This document shows, one piece after another, positions 16,593-25,245 of a stretch of DNA of 39,504 nucleotides; the stretch's first letter is position 1, and the number at the start of each line of letters is the position of its first letter. The stretch comes from an uncultured Lachnospiraceae bacterium (GTDB lineage Bacteria; Bacillota; Clostridia; Lachnospirales; Lachnospiraceae), in assembly GCA_947593975.1 (NCBI GenBank), contig CANQDW010000010.1, positions 1-39,504 on the forward strand. Reading direction: 5' to 3'. Under the pieces are notes generated by a model, which saw only the letters and a program-made list of their open reading frames with translations, made no database searches and was not told where the DNA came from. Made by a program: the position numbers and the translations under genes.

Positions 16593-19500
16593 TTAATGGT
16601 TTAATACAGGGATATCTGCTTCATTCTTATATACTTTTATTGATTTAATAATAAGTCTCTTAGCAGTATGATCAGTACCTTTTGCAAAGCTAATCTTACC
16701 GACATTCTTATAATCCGGCGGATTACCATCTACATCTACTCGTCCGGCAAGAGCTGCTTCCGTTATAGCAATCTTTGCTGGGTAGGACTGATTCCAACAC
16801 TGTATGCAATCCAACGGATTACCCCATTCAGGTTCTTTTCTGGTAGCATCCTGTATAACACATGTAACGTCATCACCCTCAGCATCAATTACAATATAAG
16901 AATATTCCGAAATGTCTATCGGGTCAAAATCAAATATTACTCCTGCATAATCTTCTGCTGTTTCTGCCCAGTTAATCTCTATAGAGCCATCCTCAAGATA
17001 TTTAAAAGTTGAAGGATTTTTATGCCATGTCGGTACATGCACATTTGACAAGTCGATATTAATAGGAGGTTCCGGTATTGGCCTTGGTGTTGCCGTAACC
17101 GCCGGTGCTGGTGTTGCTGTTGGCTCCGGTATTGGCGTTGCTGTTGGCTCCGGTGTTGGCGTTGCCGTTGGCTCCGGCGTCGGTGTTGCCGTTGGTTCAG
17201 GTGTCGGTGTTGCTGTTGGCTCCGGCGTCGGTGTTGCTGTTGGCTCCAGCGTCGGTGTTGCTGTTGGCTCCGGCGTCGGTGTTGCTGTTGGCTCCGGCGT
17301 CGGCGTTGCTGTTGGTTCCGGCGTCGGTGTTGCCGTTGGCTCCGGCGTCGGTGTTGCTGTTGGCTCTTCACTCATCTTTTTAGTCTTATATATCTTAACT
17401 GATTTAATAACCAGTCTGCCGGAAACCTTTTCCGTACCCTTACCAAAACAAATCTTTCCAATATTTTTATAATCAGCTGGATTACCGTCTTCGTCTAATA
17501 ATTCATCAAAATTAGATATTGATAAGGCAATCTTTGCGGGATATGACTGACCCCAACACTGCAAACAGTTTAAAGGATTGCCCCAATCAGGTTCTTTCCT
17601 TGTAGCATCCTGAAGGCATACGGAATAATTATCACCTTCAGCGTCAACTATAATATAAGAATAATCAGAAATATCCATTGGATCAAAATCAAACGTTACA
17701 CTTGCATAATCTTCTGCATTTTCATTCCAGTTAATCTCTACAGAACCATCGTTCAAATAATTAACAGTCGGCGGATTTTTCAGCCAAGAAGGAACTGATG
17801 CTTTTGACAGATCAAGAGTAATAACATCATCCTCTTCTAATATATTGCCTTTATGCTTTTTAACCATAACTTTACTTATCTTAATACTGTCAAATACAGA
17901 ATCATATGACTCTCCTTTTATAATGATATAGCTGGCACATGTATATCTGCTGTTTAATGATTCGTTCTCTATCCCTGCATCAGCAGTCAGCGTATATGTT
18001 TTTTCAAATTCAGCAGGATTCTGAATATCAGACCACCTGTAGTGCTGTCCTGCATCAGCAAGCCACATTCTCATACTGTTTTCACATTCACCATATACCG
18101 TCACATCAACAGATTCTCCCAGCTTAACATTATAATTCAACGGAATTGCAAGACCTCTCACATATGTTCCCGTTACGGTATCCTCTGCCGAATCATATGA
18201 AACAAAACCTTCAGAATATAATTCTTCTGTTCCGGACAGATCAAGCTGTGCTTCTTCTTCCTCATCTACGACTGCTCCCATGTAATATATATTTTCAATT
18301 ACAAGGCCACTTATGTGTCCGGTTTCGTTTTCATCCATGACGTGCTTAATCGTAAGATTAGAAAATACGCCTTTTGAATCATTTATGCTTGTTCCCGCTT
18401 TTAATGTAATAGTAACATCAAATGCTTTTGTTTCCGGATCTGCATTTATAGCTATTTGGTTCTTGGTTAATACATTGCCTTCCTCATCTGTTATTGCTTT
18501 AGGATATCCTTCTGCTTCAAGCCCTTCCTCAACATTATTAACAAGATGTATTGGCGTACATCCGGCAAAATACTCATCGCCTATCCAAAAACGGAATTCA
18601 CTGTCATCATAGTTGTATCCCTGAATCCTGAATGTCACAAGGTTGCCTTCTTTAATTCTAGAAACATATGACGGAAGTTCCCATGTTCCCTGACTTCTTG
18701 CGCTATCATATATATCATTGATTTCAACGCGTCCATTTGAATTTACGTAATCGCCGCTTCCCGCCGTATTCTTATATGATGACATGTCTATGGCATACCC
18801 GTCTTTTACCTTTTCGAATTCATATTTCTTATCAGTATGGATCAGCTCAGGTATTCTTGCATAATAATATATATTTGCATATTCAAATAAATAATTGTCT
18901 CCATATATGTATGTATTCTGCCATTTTTCTTTGCTTCCTGCGTAGTATACGCCTTTCAGGTTATAACATTCTGAAAAAGCGCCGTATCCTATCGTATCTA
19001 TTCTTTCAGGCAGTTCTATATTAACTATCGAACTTCCCGAGAAAGCAGACGGACCTATTTCTATTACAGGATATCCCTCAATATAATCCGGAATTATGGC
19101 ATTTGCAGCATCTCCCTTATATCCTGTTATCGTAACATAACCATAATCTGAAATATAATAATCATATTCCTTTTTTATATTCCATACAGATATGTCTTTA
19201 TATGAAACCTCATAGCTCTTAACATACCCTTCGTCAGAAATTATCATTATTTTCCTAACTTTATCTTCTTCATCCTTTATAAGTTCGTAGGAGTTTCCGT
19301 AATGCATCTGTATGTCTTTTATCAATGCATTAAACATATCTTCAGCATAGATAGTTACATATAAATATTCGTTATTTATATCAGCCTGGCAGTTACTGCC
19401 ATCTTCAAAAACTATATCCTCAATTGACATATTGTCCATTACAACCTGCGCATCAAGTATAATTGCGGATATATCACTAATTCTTTTCTTAATCTCATCA

Positions 19501-21986
19501 ATGTTATAATCTATATCATCTGAATTTGCATAATTATAATAATCCTCATATTTCTGCTGTAACGATTCTTTTCCTTCACCGTCATGCATGCCCTCAATAA
19601 TATTTCTTAACGACTGCAGATACCTGTTCATTAAAACTATTGCTGATTCTATCTGATTTTCCCCTACAGCCTCAGATGATTCTTCATAAGTCATTTCAGC
19701 CTTTTCCGTAAACTCTCCGGTATTGCCGTCATATGAGCACACATGCCATACTGTACCATCATCATCCGGCACATAATATGTAAGGATTAGTTTATCACCT
19801 TTATATACATCTACCTTTGCGTTGGATTTTGCCAGCAATTCTGATCCGTAGTTTTTACAATCTGAATAATTATGAACATAGAATTCATATACTCCTGAAA
19901 CAGGCTCATATATAGTAGTTGTTTCAGGTCCTTCATAAGTTATAACATTACCGTCAAGTTCTGCATATATGATTCCGTTTTCATAATATTGCGTATTTCC
20001 GTAATAAGTATGGAATCTTCTTGTCCCTTTAACCTTTGGTCCCCTAAGGTGCGAATCAAGATCCGCAGAAGCTCCGGATGCTTTATCTCCCCATGTTAAT
20101 ACAAAACGAATCTGCGAAAAAGCCGCCTCCCTTGTAAGCGCCGTGTTTGCAGTATTCTCCAAGCCCGCAGTCACTGTTACATTAATTGACGTTGTAATAT
20201 ATTTACCGTTAGTCTGTCCCTCACGCATGTCAACAAATTCGACAGTATAGTATCCTGGCTTCACATCTGAAAATACATATTCACCCTGAAAATCGGTTAA
20301 AGTCTTTCCTAGGACTTCTCCCGTGGTATTTCCCCTTCCGCTTCTCAGTTTTGCAGTTATTCCTTCTATAGGCTGTCTGGTTTCAGAATCATATAGCGCT
20401 CCCTTTATCATACCGGACCTATTCTCAGTTTTTTTAGTAAACATACGAATAGTTTCATTATGAAATGCACTGCCATAATAACCTGTTATGATTAGGTACT
20501 GCATTACTGTTTCCATACTAGGCTGCTTTACCATCATTATATAATTTCCGGTATGCAGGGCATTGATTCTGTATATTCCGCTTTCATCCGTAAATGTTTT
20601 TCTAAGATTATTGTTTCCCATTATTGTTGATTCGCTAAATGCACCATTATAAGGTGCCACATATACCTCTGCCCCTGTAATGGCATATCCGTATTCATCA
20701 ACAATCTGTCCCTCCAGTAATACTTCCTGCAGCTGTTCGTTAATATTTTCATGATATTCTGCCACAACCGTAATTACATCATTTGTAACCTCAACATCTA
20801 CTTGAACCGAACCTACTCCATATACATTTGGAATTGTAATTTCGTTCTTTACACTGACTTTGGAATTCTCCGCACCAGGATAAACGACAAAATCTATCTT
20901 TACCTGGGTTTTAATATCAAGAATATGTGACGCTCTTATCTCTGACTTTTGGCTTACATTTACGCCAATCGTTTCCTGTACGTCTCCGCTTATATCTACT
21001 TCACTATCTTTTGCGTCCACATTTATAGCGGATACCTGCCCATCCACTACAACTTTAACCTTTGAATTATCCTTAAGAATATTTATTTTAGAAAGAGCGC
21101 TTTCCATAACAATAATACGTCCGCCAGCAGAATTAACATCTATATTGTTGCCATTTGCATATTCCCTATATGTATCATCTGCTATTTCATTAATTATAAT
21201 ATTCTTAAATATAGCATGATTACTGATGTCTGCCAAAGGCGCCTCAATTAAGAGCTCTAATGATGAATAGTCGCCCTCCGGCAGTTCAATCACTTCAGCT
21301 TTATCCGTAGCTATCTTTATTTTTGTTATTTTAGAATTTGATGATGCTTTAGCCAGTACTTCTTCTACATCAGACTGGCTTGATATTATAAGAGTATCAA
21401 TTACAGGTGCTTCTGTTGCCGGTGGTTCTGTTACCGGTGCCTCTGTTGCTGGCGTTTCTGTTACCGGTACTTCTGTCGCTGGCGCTTCTGTTGCCGGCTC
21501 ATCTGTAGGCTGTTCATTTACAGGTTCTGTCTCACTCGGTCCTGTATATTGTGTAGGTGCAGCCGTATCCGTTTTATTATCTGCCGGTATATTACCTATA
21601 TTATCCGGAACCGGTGTCTGGGTATTTATGTTTTCTGTTACCGTCACATTACAGTTCAGTTTTTTCTTTTTCCCTCCCTGCTTGTATATGGCAGTCACCT
21701 TTGCGGTTCCCTTGCTTAACCCAAAGACTTTAACCGACGCCTTTTTACCCTTTGATTTCTTCTTTGCCAATCTTATCACTGACTTATTGCTTGCCTTCCA
21801 TGTAACTTTAGTTTTCTTGACAGCATTTTTTATCCTTATGGTTGCGGCGCCGCCAACCTCTATAGCAATATTCTTATTGCTCAATTTTAACTTCTTAGCT
21901 GCCGTTGCAGGATTTAACGGTATTAATGTCACAATTAATGCTATACTTAATATTGCTGCCATAACCTGCTTAATTATTGACTTCAT
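16593..21986 (-). CDS. Large modular secreted protein with duplicated carbohydrate-binding-like modules
   Basis: A 1797-residue secreted protein. The ATG at 21986 has AGGAG eight bases upstream. An earlier in-frame ATG lies upstream of the candidate promoter. A signal peptide covers residues 1-29 (ends NPATA). An Ig-like Lys-rich domain (29-115) leads into a Thr/Glu/Pro-rich linker and a beta-rich segment (197-412). Then come two carboxypeptidase-regulatory-like domains (about 417-505, 527-607), a region resembling YfaP/DUF2135 (LTWGDKASGASADLDSHL) and one LRR_5 unit (about 949-1040). The C-terminus holds two homologous beta-sandwich modules (about 1386-1538 and 1640-1794, each with EINW, DFDP, QDATRKEP and IKS-K-YK) around a PTATPTPE linker. 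No catalytic motif is visible. It may bind glycans at the cell surface, but that is inference. Confidence 0.8.
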   Translation of the reverse strand: MKSIIKQVMAAILSIALIVTLIPLNPATAAKKLKLSNKNIAIEVGGAATIRIKNAVKKTKVTWKASNKSVIRLAKKKSKGKKASVKVFGLSKGTAKVTAIYKQGGKKKKLNCNVTVTENINTQTPVPDNIGNIPADNKTDTAAPTQYTGPSETEPVNEQPTDEPATEAPATEVPVTETPATEAPVTEPPATEAPVIDTLIISSQSDVEEVLAKASSNSKITKIKIATDKAEVIELPEGDYSSLELLIEAPLADISNHAIFKNIIINEIADDTYREYANGNNIDVNSAGGRIIVMESALSKINILKDNSKVKVVVDGQVSAINVDAKDSEVDISGDVQETIGVNVSQKSEIRASHILDIKTQVKIDFVVYPGAENSKVSVKNEITIPNVYGVGSVQVDVEVTNDVITVVAEYHENINEQLQEVLLEGQIVDEYGYAITGAEVYVAPYNGAFSESTIMGNNNLRKTFTDESGIYRINALHTGNYIMMVKQPSMETVMQYLIITGYYGSAFHNETIRMFTKKTENRSGMIKGALYDSETRQPIEGITAKLRSGRGNTTGEVLGKTLTDFQGEYVFSDVKPGYYTVEFVDMREGQTNGKYITTSINVTVTAGLENTANTALTREAAFSQIRFVLTWGDKASGASADLDSHLRGPKVKGTRRFHTYYGNTQYYENGIIYAELDGNVITYEGPETTTIYEPVSGVYEFYVHNYSDCKNYGSELLAKSNAKVDVYKGDKLILTYYVPDDDGTVWHVCSYDGNTGEFTEKAEMTYEESSEAVGENQIESAIVLMNRYLQSLRNIIEGMHDGEGKESLQQKYEDYYNYANSDDIDYNIDEIKKRISDISAIILDAQVVMDNMSIEDIVFEDGSNCQADINNEYLYVTIYAEDMFNALIKDIQMHYGNSYELIKDEEDKVRKIMIISDEGYVKSYEVSYKDISVWNIKKEYDYYISDYGYVTITGYKGDAANAIIPDYIEGYPVIEIGPSAFSGSSIVNIELPERIDTIGYGAFSECYNLKGVYYAGSKEKWQNTYIYGDNYLFEYANIYYYARIPELIHTDKKYEFEKVKDGYAIDMSSYKNTAGSGDYVNSNGRVEINDIYDSARSQGTWELPSYVSRIKEGNLVTFRIQGYNYDDSEFRFWIGDEYFAGCTPIHLVNNVEEGLEAEGYPKAITDEEGNVLTKNQIAINADPETKAFDVTITLKAGTSINDSKGVFSNLTIKHVMDENETGHISGLVIENIYYMGAVVDEEEEAQLDLSGTEELYSEGFVSYDSAEDTVTGTYVRGLAIPLNYNVKLGESVDVTVYGECENSMRMWLADAGQHYRWSDIQNPAEFEKTYTLTADAGIENESLNSRYTCASYIIIKGESYDSVFDSIKISKVMVKKHKGNILEEDDVITLDLSKASVPSWLKNPPTVNYLNDGSVEINWNENAEDYASVTFDFDPMDISDYSYIIVDAEGDNYSVCLQDATRKEPDWGNPLNCLQCWGQSYPAKIALSISNFDELLDEDGNPADYKNIGKICFGKGTEKVSGRLVIKSVKIYKTKKMSEEPTATPTPEPTATPTPEPTATPTPEPTATPTPEPTATPTLEPTATPTPEPTATPTPEPTATPTPEPTATPTPEPTATPIPEPTATPAPAVTATPRPIPEPPINIDLSNVHVPTWHKNPSTFKYLEDGSIEINWAETAEDYAGVIFDFDPIDISEYSYIVIDAEGDDVTCVIQDATRKEPEWGNPLDCIQCWNQSYPAKIAITEAALAGRVDVDGNPPDYKNVGKISFAKGTDHTAKRLIIKSIKVYKNEADIPVLNH
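17105..17366 (-). repeat. 24-base minisatellite encoding PTATPTPE linker
   Basis: About eleven tandem copies of a 24-base unit (GTTGCTGTTGGCTCC plus a variable GGCGTCGGT part on the plus strand) encode the eight-residue linker repeat. The unit length keeps the frame, so copy number could change without breaking the gene. Confidence 0.92.
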
Positions 21987-22016
21987 ATTAATCGCTCCTT
22001 TTTTATATTTTAGGCT

Positions 22017-22046
22017 TTTATAGCTCATATGGTTCGGTATATGCAA
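22017..22046 (-). promoter_or_regulatory. Candidate promoter of the 1797-residue protein gene
   Basis: On the minus strand TTGCAT (22046-22041) and TATAAA (22022-22017) are 18 bases apart, about 30 bases upstream of the chosen ATG. It supports that start codon. Confidence 0.45.
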
Positions 22047-22078
22047 GTTCTTCATTTATCTAAATATACTAAACAACT

Positions 22079-22168
22079 TCACCACATAGCTATTGCAAAA
22101 ATAACAACAACATAACCTATTGCTAACCAGATAATATTTTTTAATTGAGTCTTTCCTGATTTGTCCAT
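22079..22168 (-). CDS. Tiny membrane peptide
   Basis: A 29-codon frame starting MDKSGKTQLKNIIW and ending AIAMW. Residues 11-29 form one hydrophobic helix after a basic N-terminus, so it would insert with its N-terminus inside. GAGGATATAAGG lies just upstream of the ATG. It starts four bases after the stop of another tiny ORF, which suggests a bicistronic message. I do not recognise a family, and the peptide may not be made. Confidence 0.42.
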   Translation of the reverse strand: MDKSGKTQLKNIIWLAIGYVVVIFAIAMW

Positions 22169-22172
22169 ATCC

Positions 22173-22268
22173 TTATATCCTCACATTCATTATCTCTTTC
22201 CGCAATCTGTTAGTAGCTGTTCTATCAAAGTAATATTTTACAAAACCTACTCTATAAAAATCTTTCAT
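22173..22268 (-). CDS. Tiny basic peptide ORF
   Basis: A 31-codon frame beginning MKDFYRVGFVKYYF with a basic second half (NRLRKEI). AGAG lies about eight bases before the ATG, a weak ribosome binding site. It directly precedes the 29-codon membrane ORF. No family is recognised. A leader peptide or chance frame are alternatives. Confidence 0.3.
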   Translation of the reverse strand: MKDFYRVGFVKYYFDRTATNRLRKEIMNVRI

Positions 22269-22335
22269 ATTTTTTCTCTTTTATCCGTTATTGCCCAATT
22301 TCTTAGTGCCCCGCACATTTTTATAAAAATTTAAT

Positions 22336-22377
22336 ATAAAAACTAAACAGACGCCCATTCTCATAAGACGTCTGTTT
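22336..22377 (-). terminator. Terminator of the DUF6273-kinase operon
   Basis: AAACAGACG (22345-22353) and CGTCTGTTT (22369-22377) form a nine-base stem. On the minus strand AGTTTTTATATT follows. It lies 29 bases past the end of the last operon gene. Between here and 22268 I see no gene. Confidence 0.85.
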
Positions 22378-22405
22378 ATCTATACAATATTTATAACATT
22401 TTATT

Positions 22406-23809
22406 TTACCCTTCATCCCACACGCCCAGCAAATCGCTGTAGCTGTACATCTCTTCTTCCGTATAACATGCCATAAGCACATAGTCTATTTCATATTCTT
22501 CATTCAGCATAGGCATATTACATGCATTAAGAGTCGAATTCGCCATATTGCAAAACATCTGCCTTGCAGCGTCTGCGCGATAATCATTTTCGTGTTCAGC
22601 CATATATCTCTGCTGCGCCACGGTATGTATAAGAGGAAGCAGATCCTCTCTCTGGATCATAAGGCACCTGCGTTTATTGTCTATATCGCACTGCCTTAAA
22701 ATAATCTTTGCGTCACTTACCGTATTTACCTTAATAGGTTTTAGATATATTTCCTTAAGGAGTTCTGCGACCCATTTCGGCGAATCTTCATCATCAGACA
22801 TCTCGTTAAGAGCGCCAATCCCCCAGGAAATTCTTAAGGACAATTCCCAATTTGAAGGAATGCGGTACAGATATGACAGATATTTCTCCGTGACCGGCTT
22901 TATAAAATCCAGATGTACCTTCTTGCCAATATCATTTTTTGCACCGAATGCGGTGAATACTTCTGATACAAGACGCGAATTGGTTATCTTATCCGAATAT
23001 ACATCCTTTGCAAGCTCCAATATCGCATTACCAAGGCTTTCAGATACATTATATGAAGATGAATTGCGATGGCTCATAATGAATTTTTCTATGCTCTTTC
23101 TTGAATTGGGATCGGTTATGTCTTTACGCAGGGCAACCCATCTGTAATAACCTGTTTCACTTAGCAGCATATTCATCTGCTTTTTTTCATCGCGGCGTAT
23201 CCCTTCTATTACCCTGTGCTTATATACCAGCAGATAATCAAGCGCCGTCTGGCTGTAACCCTTAAACCACTCCGCATTATCACACATCCACATAAGAAAA
23301 CTGTCGGCGTCGGTATTTTTCCTGATCTCATACTGGTTTATAAGTTCTCTTGTGCTGTGAGTTTTTATTGTTGAAAACCCTATATCAAGTCTTGTCTCAA
23401 ATTTTTGCATCATAAGGATGCATGTATCATAATCCAACCCGTTTTCCAACCCATACAAAAAGATCATCTCCCGGTAATCATTAACCTGAAAAGCCGGCTG
23501 TCCCAGACCTTTTGTAAGATATTCTTCAGCTTCTTCTTTATTAAGTCCCATTGCAAAACACATTTCATATACGGCTTCTCGTGATGGCTTTGTGTAACCG
23601 TTTATTCCAAACCACCGTCTTATCGTAGGCATTGTCGCAATATTTTTTTTGTCTGTGCGTTTTCTGAATTCCTTAAGCGCCAGCTTACGGTTTTCATCAG
23701 TTTTTTCATCCTTAGTAAGCATATATCCCATTTTTTCCGCTATAAAAGTATCAAACCTTATGAAGCTGCGTTCCTTAATTTTTTCCTGTATATATTCTGC
23801 AAATATCAT
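22406..23809 (-). CDS. Helix-turn-helix-like protein of unknown function, last gene of kinase operon
   Basis: A 467-residue soluble protein with no signal peptide or membrane segment. Residues about 50-100 (TMPTIRRWFGINGYTKPSRE, then EMCFAMGLNKEEAEEYL) resemble a DNA-binding helix-turn-helix domain of the XRE type. The remainder is mostly helical and Lys/Glu-rich, without a motif I can name. AAGGAAAGG lies about 11 bases before the ATG. The gene begins 18 bases after the likely true end of the kinase gene, so they are probably co-transcribed. A role as output regulator of the kinase is an inference from position. A structural adaptor or phosphorylation target is equally possible. Confidence 0.65.
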   Translation of the reverse strand: MIFAEYIQEKIKERSFIRFDTFIAEKMGYMLTKDEKTDENRKLALKEFRKRTDKKNIATMPTIRRWFGINGYTKPSREAVYEMCFAMGLNKEEAEEYLTKGLGQPAFQVNDYREMIFLYGLENGLDYDTCILMMQKFETRLDIGFSTIKTHSTRELINQYEIRKNTDADSFLMWMCDNAEWFKGYSQTALDYLLVYKHRVIEGIRRDEKKQMNMLLSETGYYRWVALRKDITDPNSRKSIEKFIMSHRNSSSYNVSESLGNAILELAKDVYSDKITNSRLVSEVFTAFGAKNDIGKKVHLDFIKPVTEKYLSYLYRIPSNWELSLRISWGIGALNEMSDDEDSPKWVAELLKEIYLKPIKVNTVSDAKIILRQCDIDNKRRCLMIQREDLLPLIHTVAQQRYMAEHENDYRADAARQMFCNMANSTLNACNMPMLNEEYEIDYVLMACYTEEEMYSYSDLLGVWDEG

Positions 23810-23827
23810 ATATAATACTGCCTTTCC

Positions 23828-24060
23828 TTAGTCAATTATTCCTATAAAGCCGTCAGACCTCTTAGGCTTATTATTTTTCGGCGCTGCCGTTATTTTAGTC
23901 GCTGCCGGGTTTGGCGTTTTTGTTGGTTTCGGCGTATTTGCTGCCTTTGGCTTTTTCTTTACTTTTGGCGGCGAAGCAGCCGCCGACGGCGGCGTCTTTT
24001 CAGGAACATCTGTATTTTCAGGTGCCGGCGTTTCCTGTGCTGCAGCTGCTGCCCCGGGGG
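23828..24060 (-). pseudogene. Out-of-frame C-terminal tail of the kinase
   Basis: Adding one base in the C/G run at 24052-24060 extends the kinase by about 75 residues to a TAA at 23830-23828. The restored tail is rich in Pro, Ala, Thr and Lys (ENTDVPEKTPPSAAASPP, TPKPTKTPNPAATK) and ends DGFIGIID. This fits an extracellular linker, unlike the Arg-rich tail in the sequence as given. It also shortens the gap to the next gene from about 150 to 18 bases. Confidence 0.7.
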
Positions 24061-25230
24061 CGATTGCGTTTCTCTTGGCGCGGCTGATACTGCGGGTATG
24101 CGGCTTACCAAAGGAGCGCTTTCCAAAGCATTACTGTCGTCACTTTTTTTAAATGCTGCATGTACTATAGCCGCAATTGCGATAACACATATTGCGCATA
24201 CTGCTGCCGCAATTATCTTTCTTTTGTTTGTAATATGCTGTTTAACCGGTATTTTTTCCTCTTCATATATATCCGCCATAAGCTCTCTTACGTCCTGATA
24301 CCTGTCTTCTGCCCTGACTGACATTCCTTTCATTATGGCTTCCTTCGCTCTTATGGGAATATTTACTTCCGGCATATCCGTAAGCGGTTTTATAATCTCA
24401 CCTGCCATACGTTCTATGGCGTCAAGCGGCGCTTTTCCCGTAAGCATGAAATACATTGTTGCACATATTGCATATACATCAGACCATGCGCCCTGTTTTC
24501 CTCTCGGACGGTACTGTTCCTCCGGCGAAAATCCCCTTTTAAACAATACGGTCATACTTCTTTGCTCTACCACATCCTGTACTCTTGCCGAACCAAAATC
24601 AATAAGTACCAGCTTCTCTTCTTCCTGAAACAAAATATTATCGGGACTTATATCTCTGTGCAGAAGTCCTGTGCTGTGTATTTTACACAAGGAACCCAGA
24701 ATAGGTTTCATAAGGTTTAACACTTCCTGACCGCCCATTTTACCTTTTTCTTTTACATACTTTTTTATGCTGTCGCCTTCTATATATTTCATAATAATAT
24801 ACGCGGTATTATTGGCATAGAAAAAATCCTGGACGGACACTATTCCGTCAAGGCTGCTAAACCTGGCAAGACATCTTGCCTCTTCTATAAATTTTTTAAG
24901 CTTCTTATCATATTCAGTTTTATTTTCATCTGCATATACATTAAGATCGGCTCCGCGTATTACATCTCTGTTTGCAATATCTGCAGGATAATATTCCTTT
25001 ACCGCTACAGGTACCTCAAGTATCTTATCCCATGCCAGATAAGTTATCCCAAAGCTGCCTGCGCCAAGCACCCTGCCAAGTACGTACCTGTCTGTCAGTA
25101 CAGTCCCCGCAAGCAGATATCTGGGATTTGGCTTATACTCTTTAATACGCATATGGCAGTATGGACATTCTTCAGAATCATCCAATATATGCATACAGCC
25201 TATACATAGATTAATACCATTAACCTTCAT
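23959..25230 (-). CDS. Zinc-ribbon Ser/Thr protein kinase with one membrane segment
   Basis: A 423-residue eukaryotic-type Ser/Thr kinase. Residues 9-25 hold a zinc ribbon (CIGC, CPYC). The kinase domain spans about 48-320 with GAGSFG, Lys78 (VAVKEYYP), HRDISPDN (Asp193, Asn198) and DFG at 211-213, so all catalytic residues are present. A transmembrane helix lies at 339-360, so the kinase is inside the cell and the tail outside. The last 30 residues are Arg-rich and abnormal. A one-base gap in the C/G run at 24052-24060 explains them, and the frame continued at 23828 looks genuine. AAGGAGA lies ten bases before the ATG, and the gene starts 15 bases after the upstream DUF6273 gene. It lacks the PASTA repeats of PrkC/PknB-type kinases. 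Confidence 0.9.
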   Translation of the reverse strand: MKVNGINLCIGCMHILDDSEECPYCHMRIKEYKPNPRYLLAGTVLTDRYVLGRVLGAGSFGITYLAWDKILEVPVAVKEYYPADIANRDVIRGADLNVYADENKTEYDKKLKKFIEEARCLARFSSLDGIVSVQDFFYANNTAYIIMKYIEGDSIKKYVKEKGKMGGQEVLNLMKPILGSLCKIHSTGLLHRDISPDNILFQEEEKLVLIDFGSARVQDVVEQRSMTVLFKRGFSPEEQYRPRGKQGAWSDVYAICATMYFMLTGKAPLDAIERMAGEIIKPLTDMPEVNIPIRAKEAIMKGMSVRAEDRYQDVRELMADIYEEEKIPVKQHITNKRKIIAAAVCAICVIAIAAIVHAAFKKSDDSNALESAPLVSRIPAVSAAPRETQSPPGQQLQHRKRRHLKIQMFLKRRRRRRLLRRQK

Positions 25231-25245
25231 CTTATGCTGATCTCC

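Noticed and set aside
17105-17366. Possible CRISPR-like array
   Set aside because: The units are contiguous, without unique spacers, and encode a protein linker in frame.
17105-17383. Plus-strand and minus-strand frames of monotonous composition over the 24-base repeats
   Set aside because: Low-complexity shadows of the PTATPTPE linker. A 24-base repeat is open in several frames by chance.
21987-22055. Longer N-terminus for the 1797-residue protein
   Set aside because: The extra 23 residues hide the signal peptide, lack a ribosome binding site and overlap a candidate promoter. AGGAG points to the later ATG.
24052-24060. Proven phase variation at the kinase C/G run
   Set aside because: Runs of four and five bases are too short to slip often. 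A read error or a fixed mutation is simpler without strain data.
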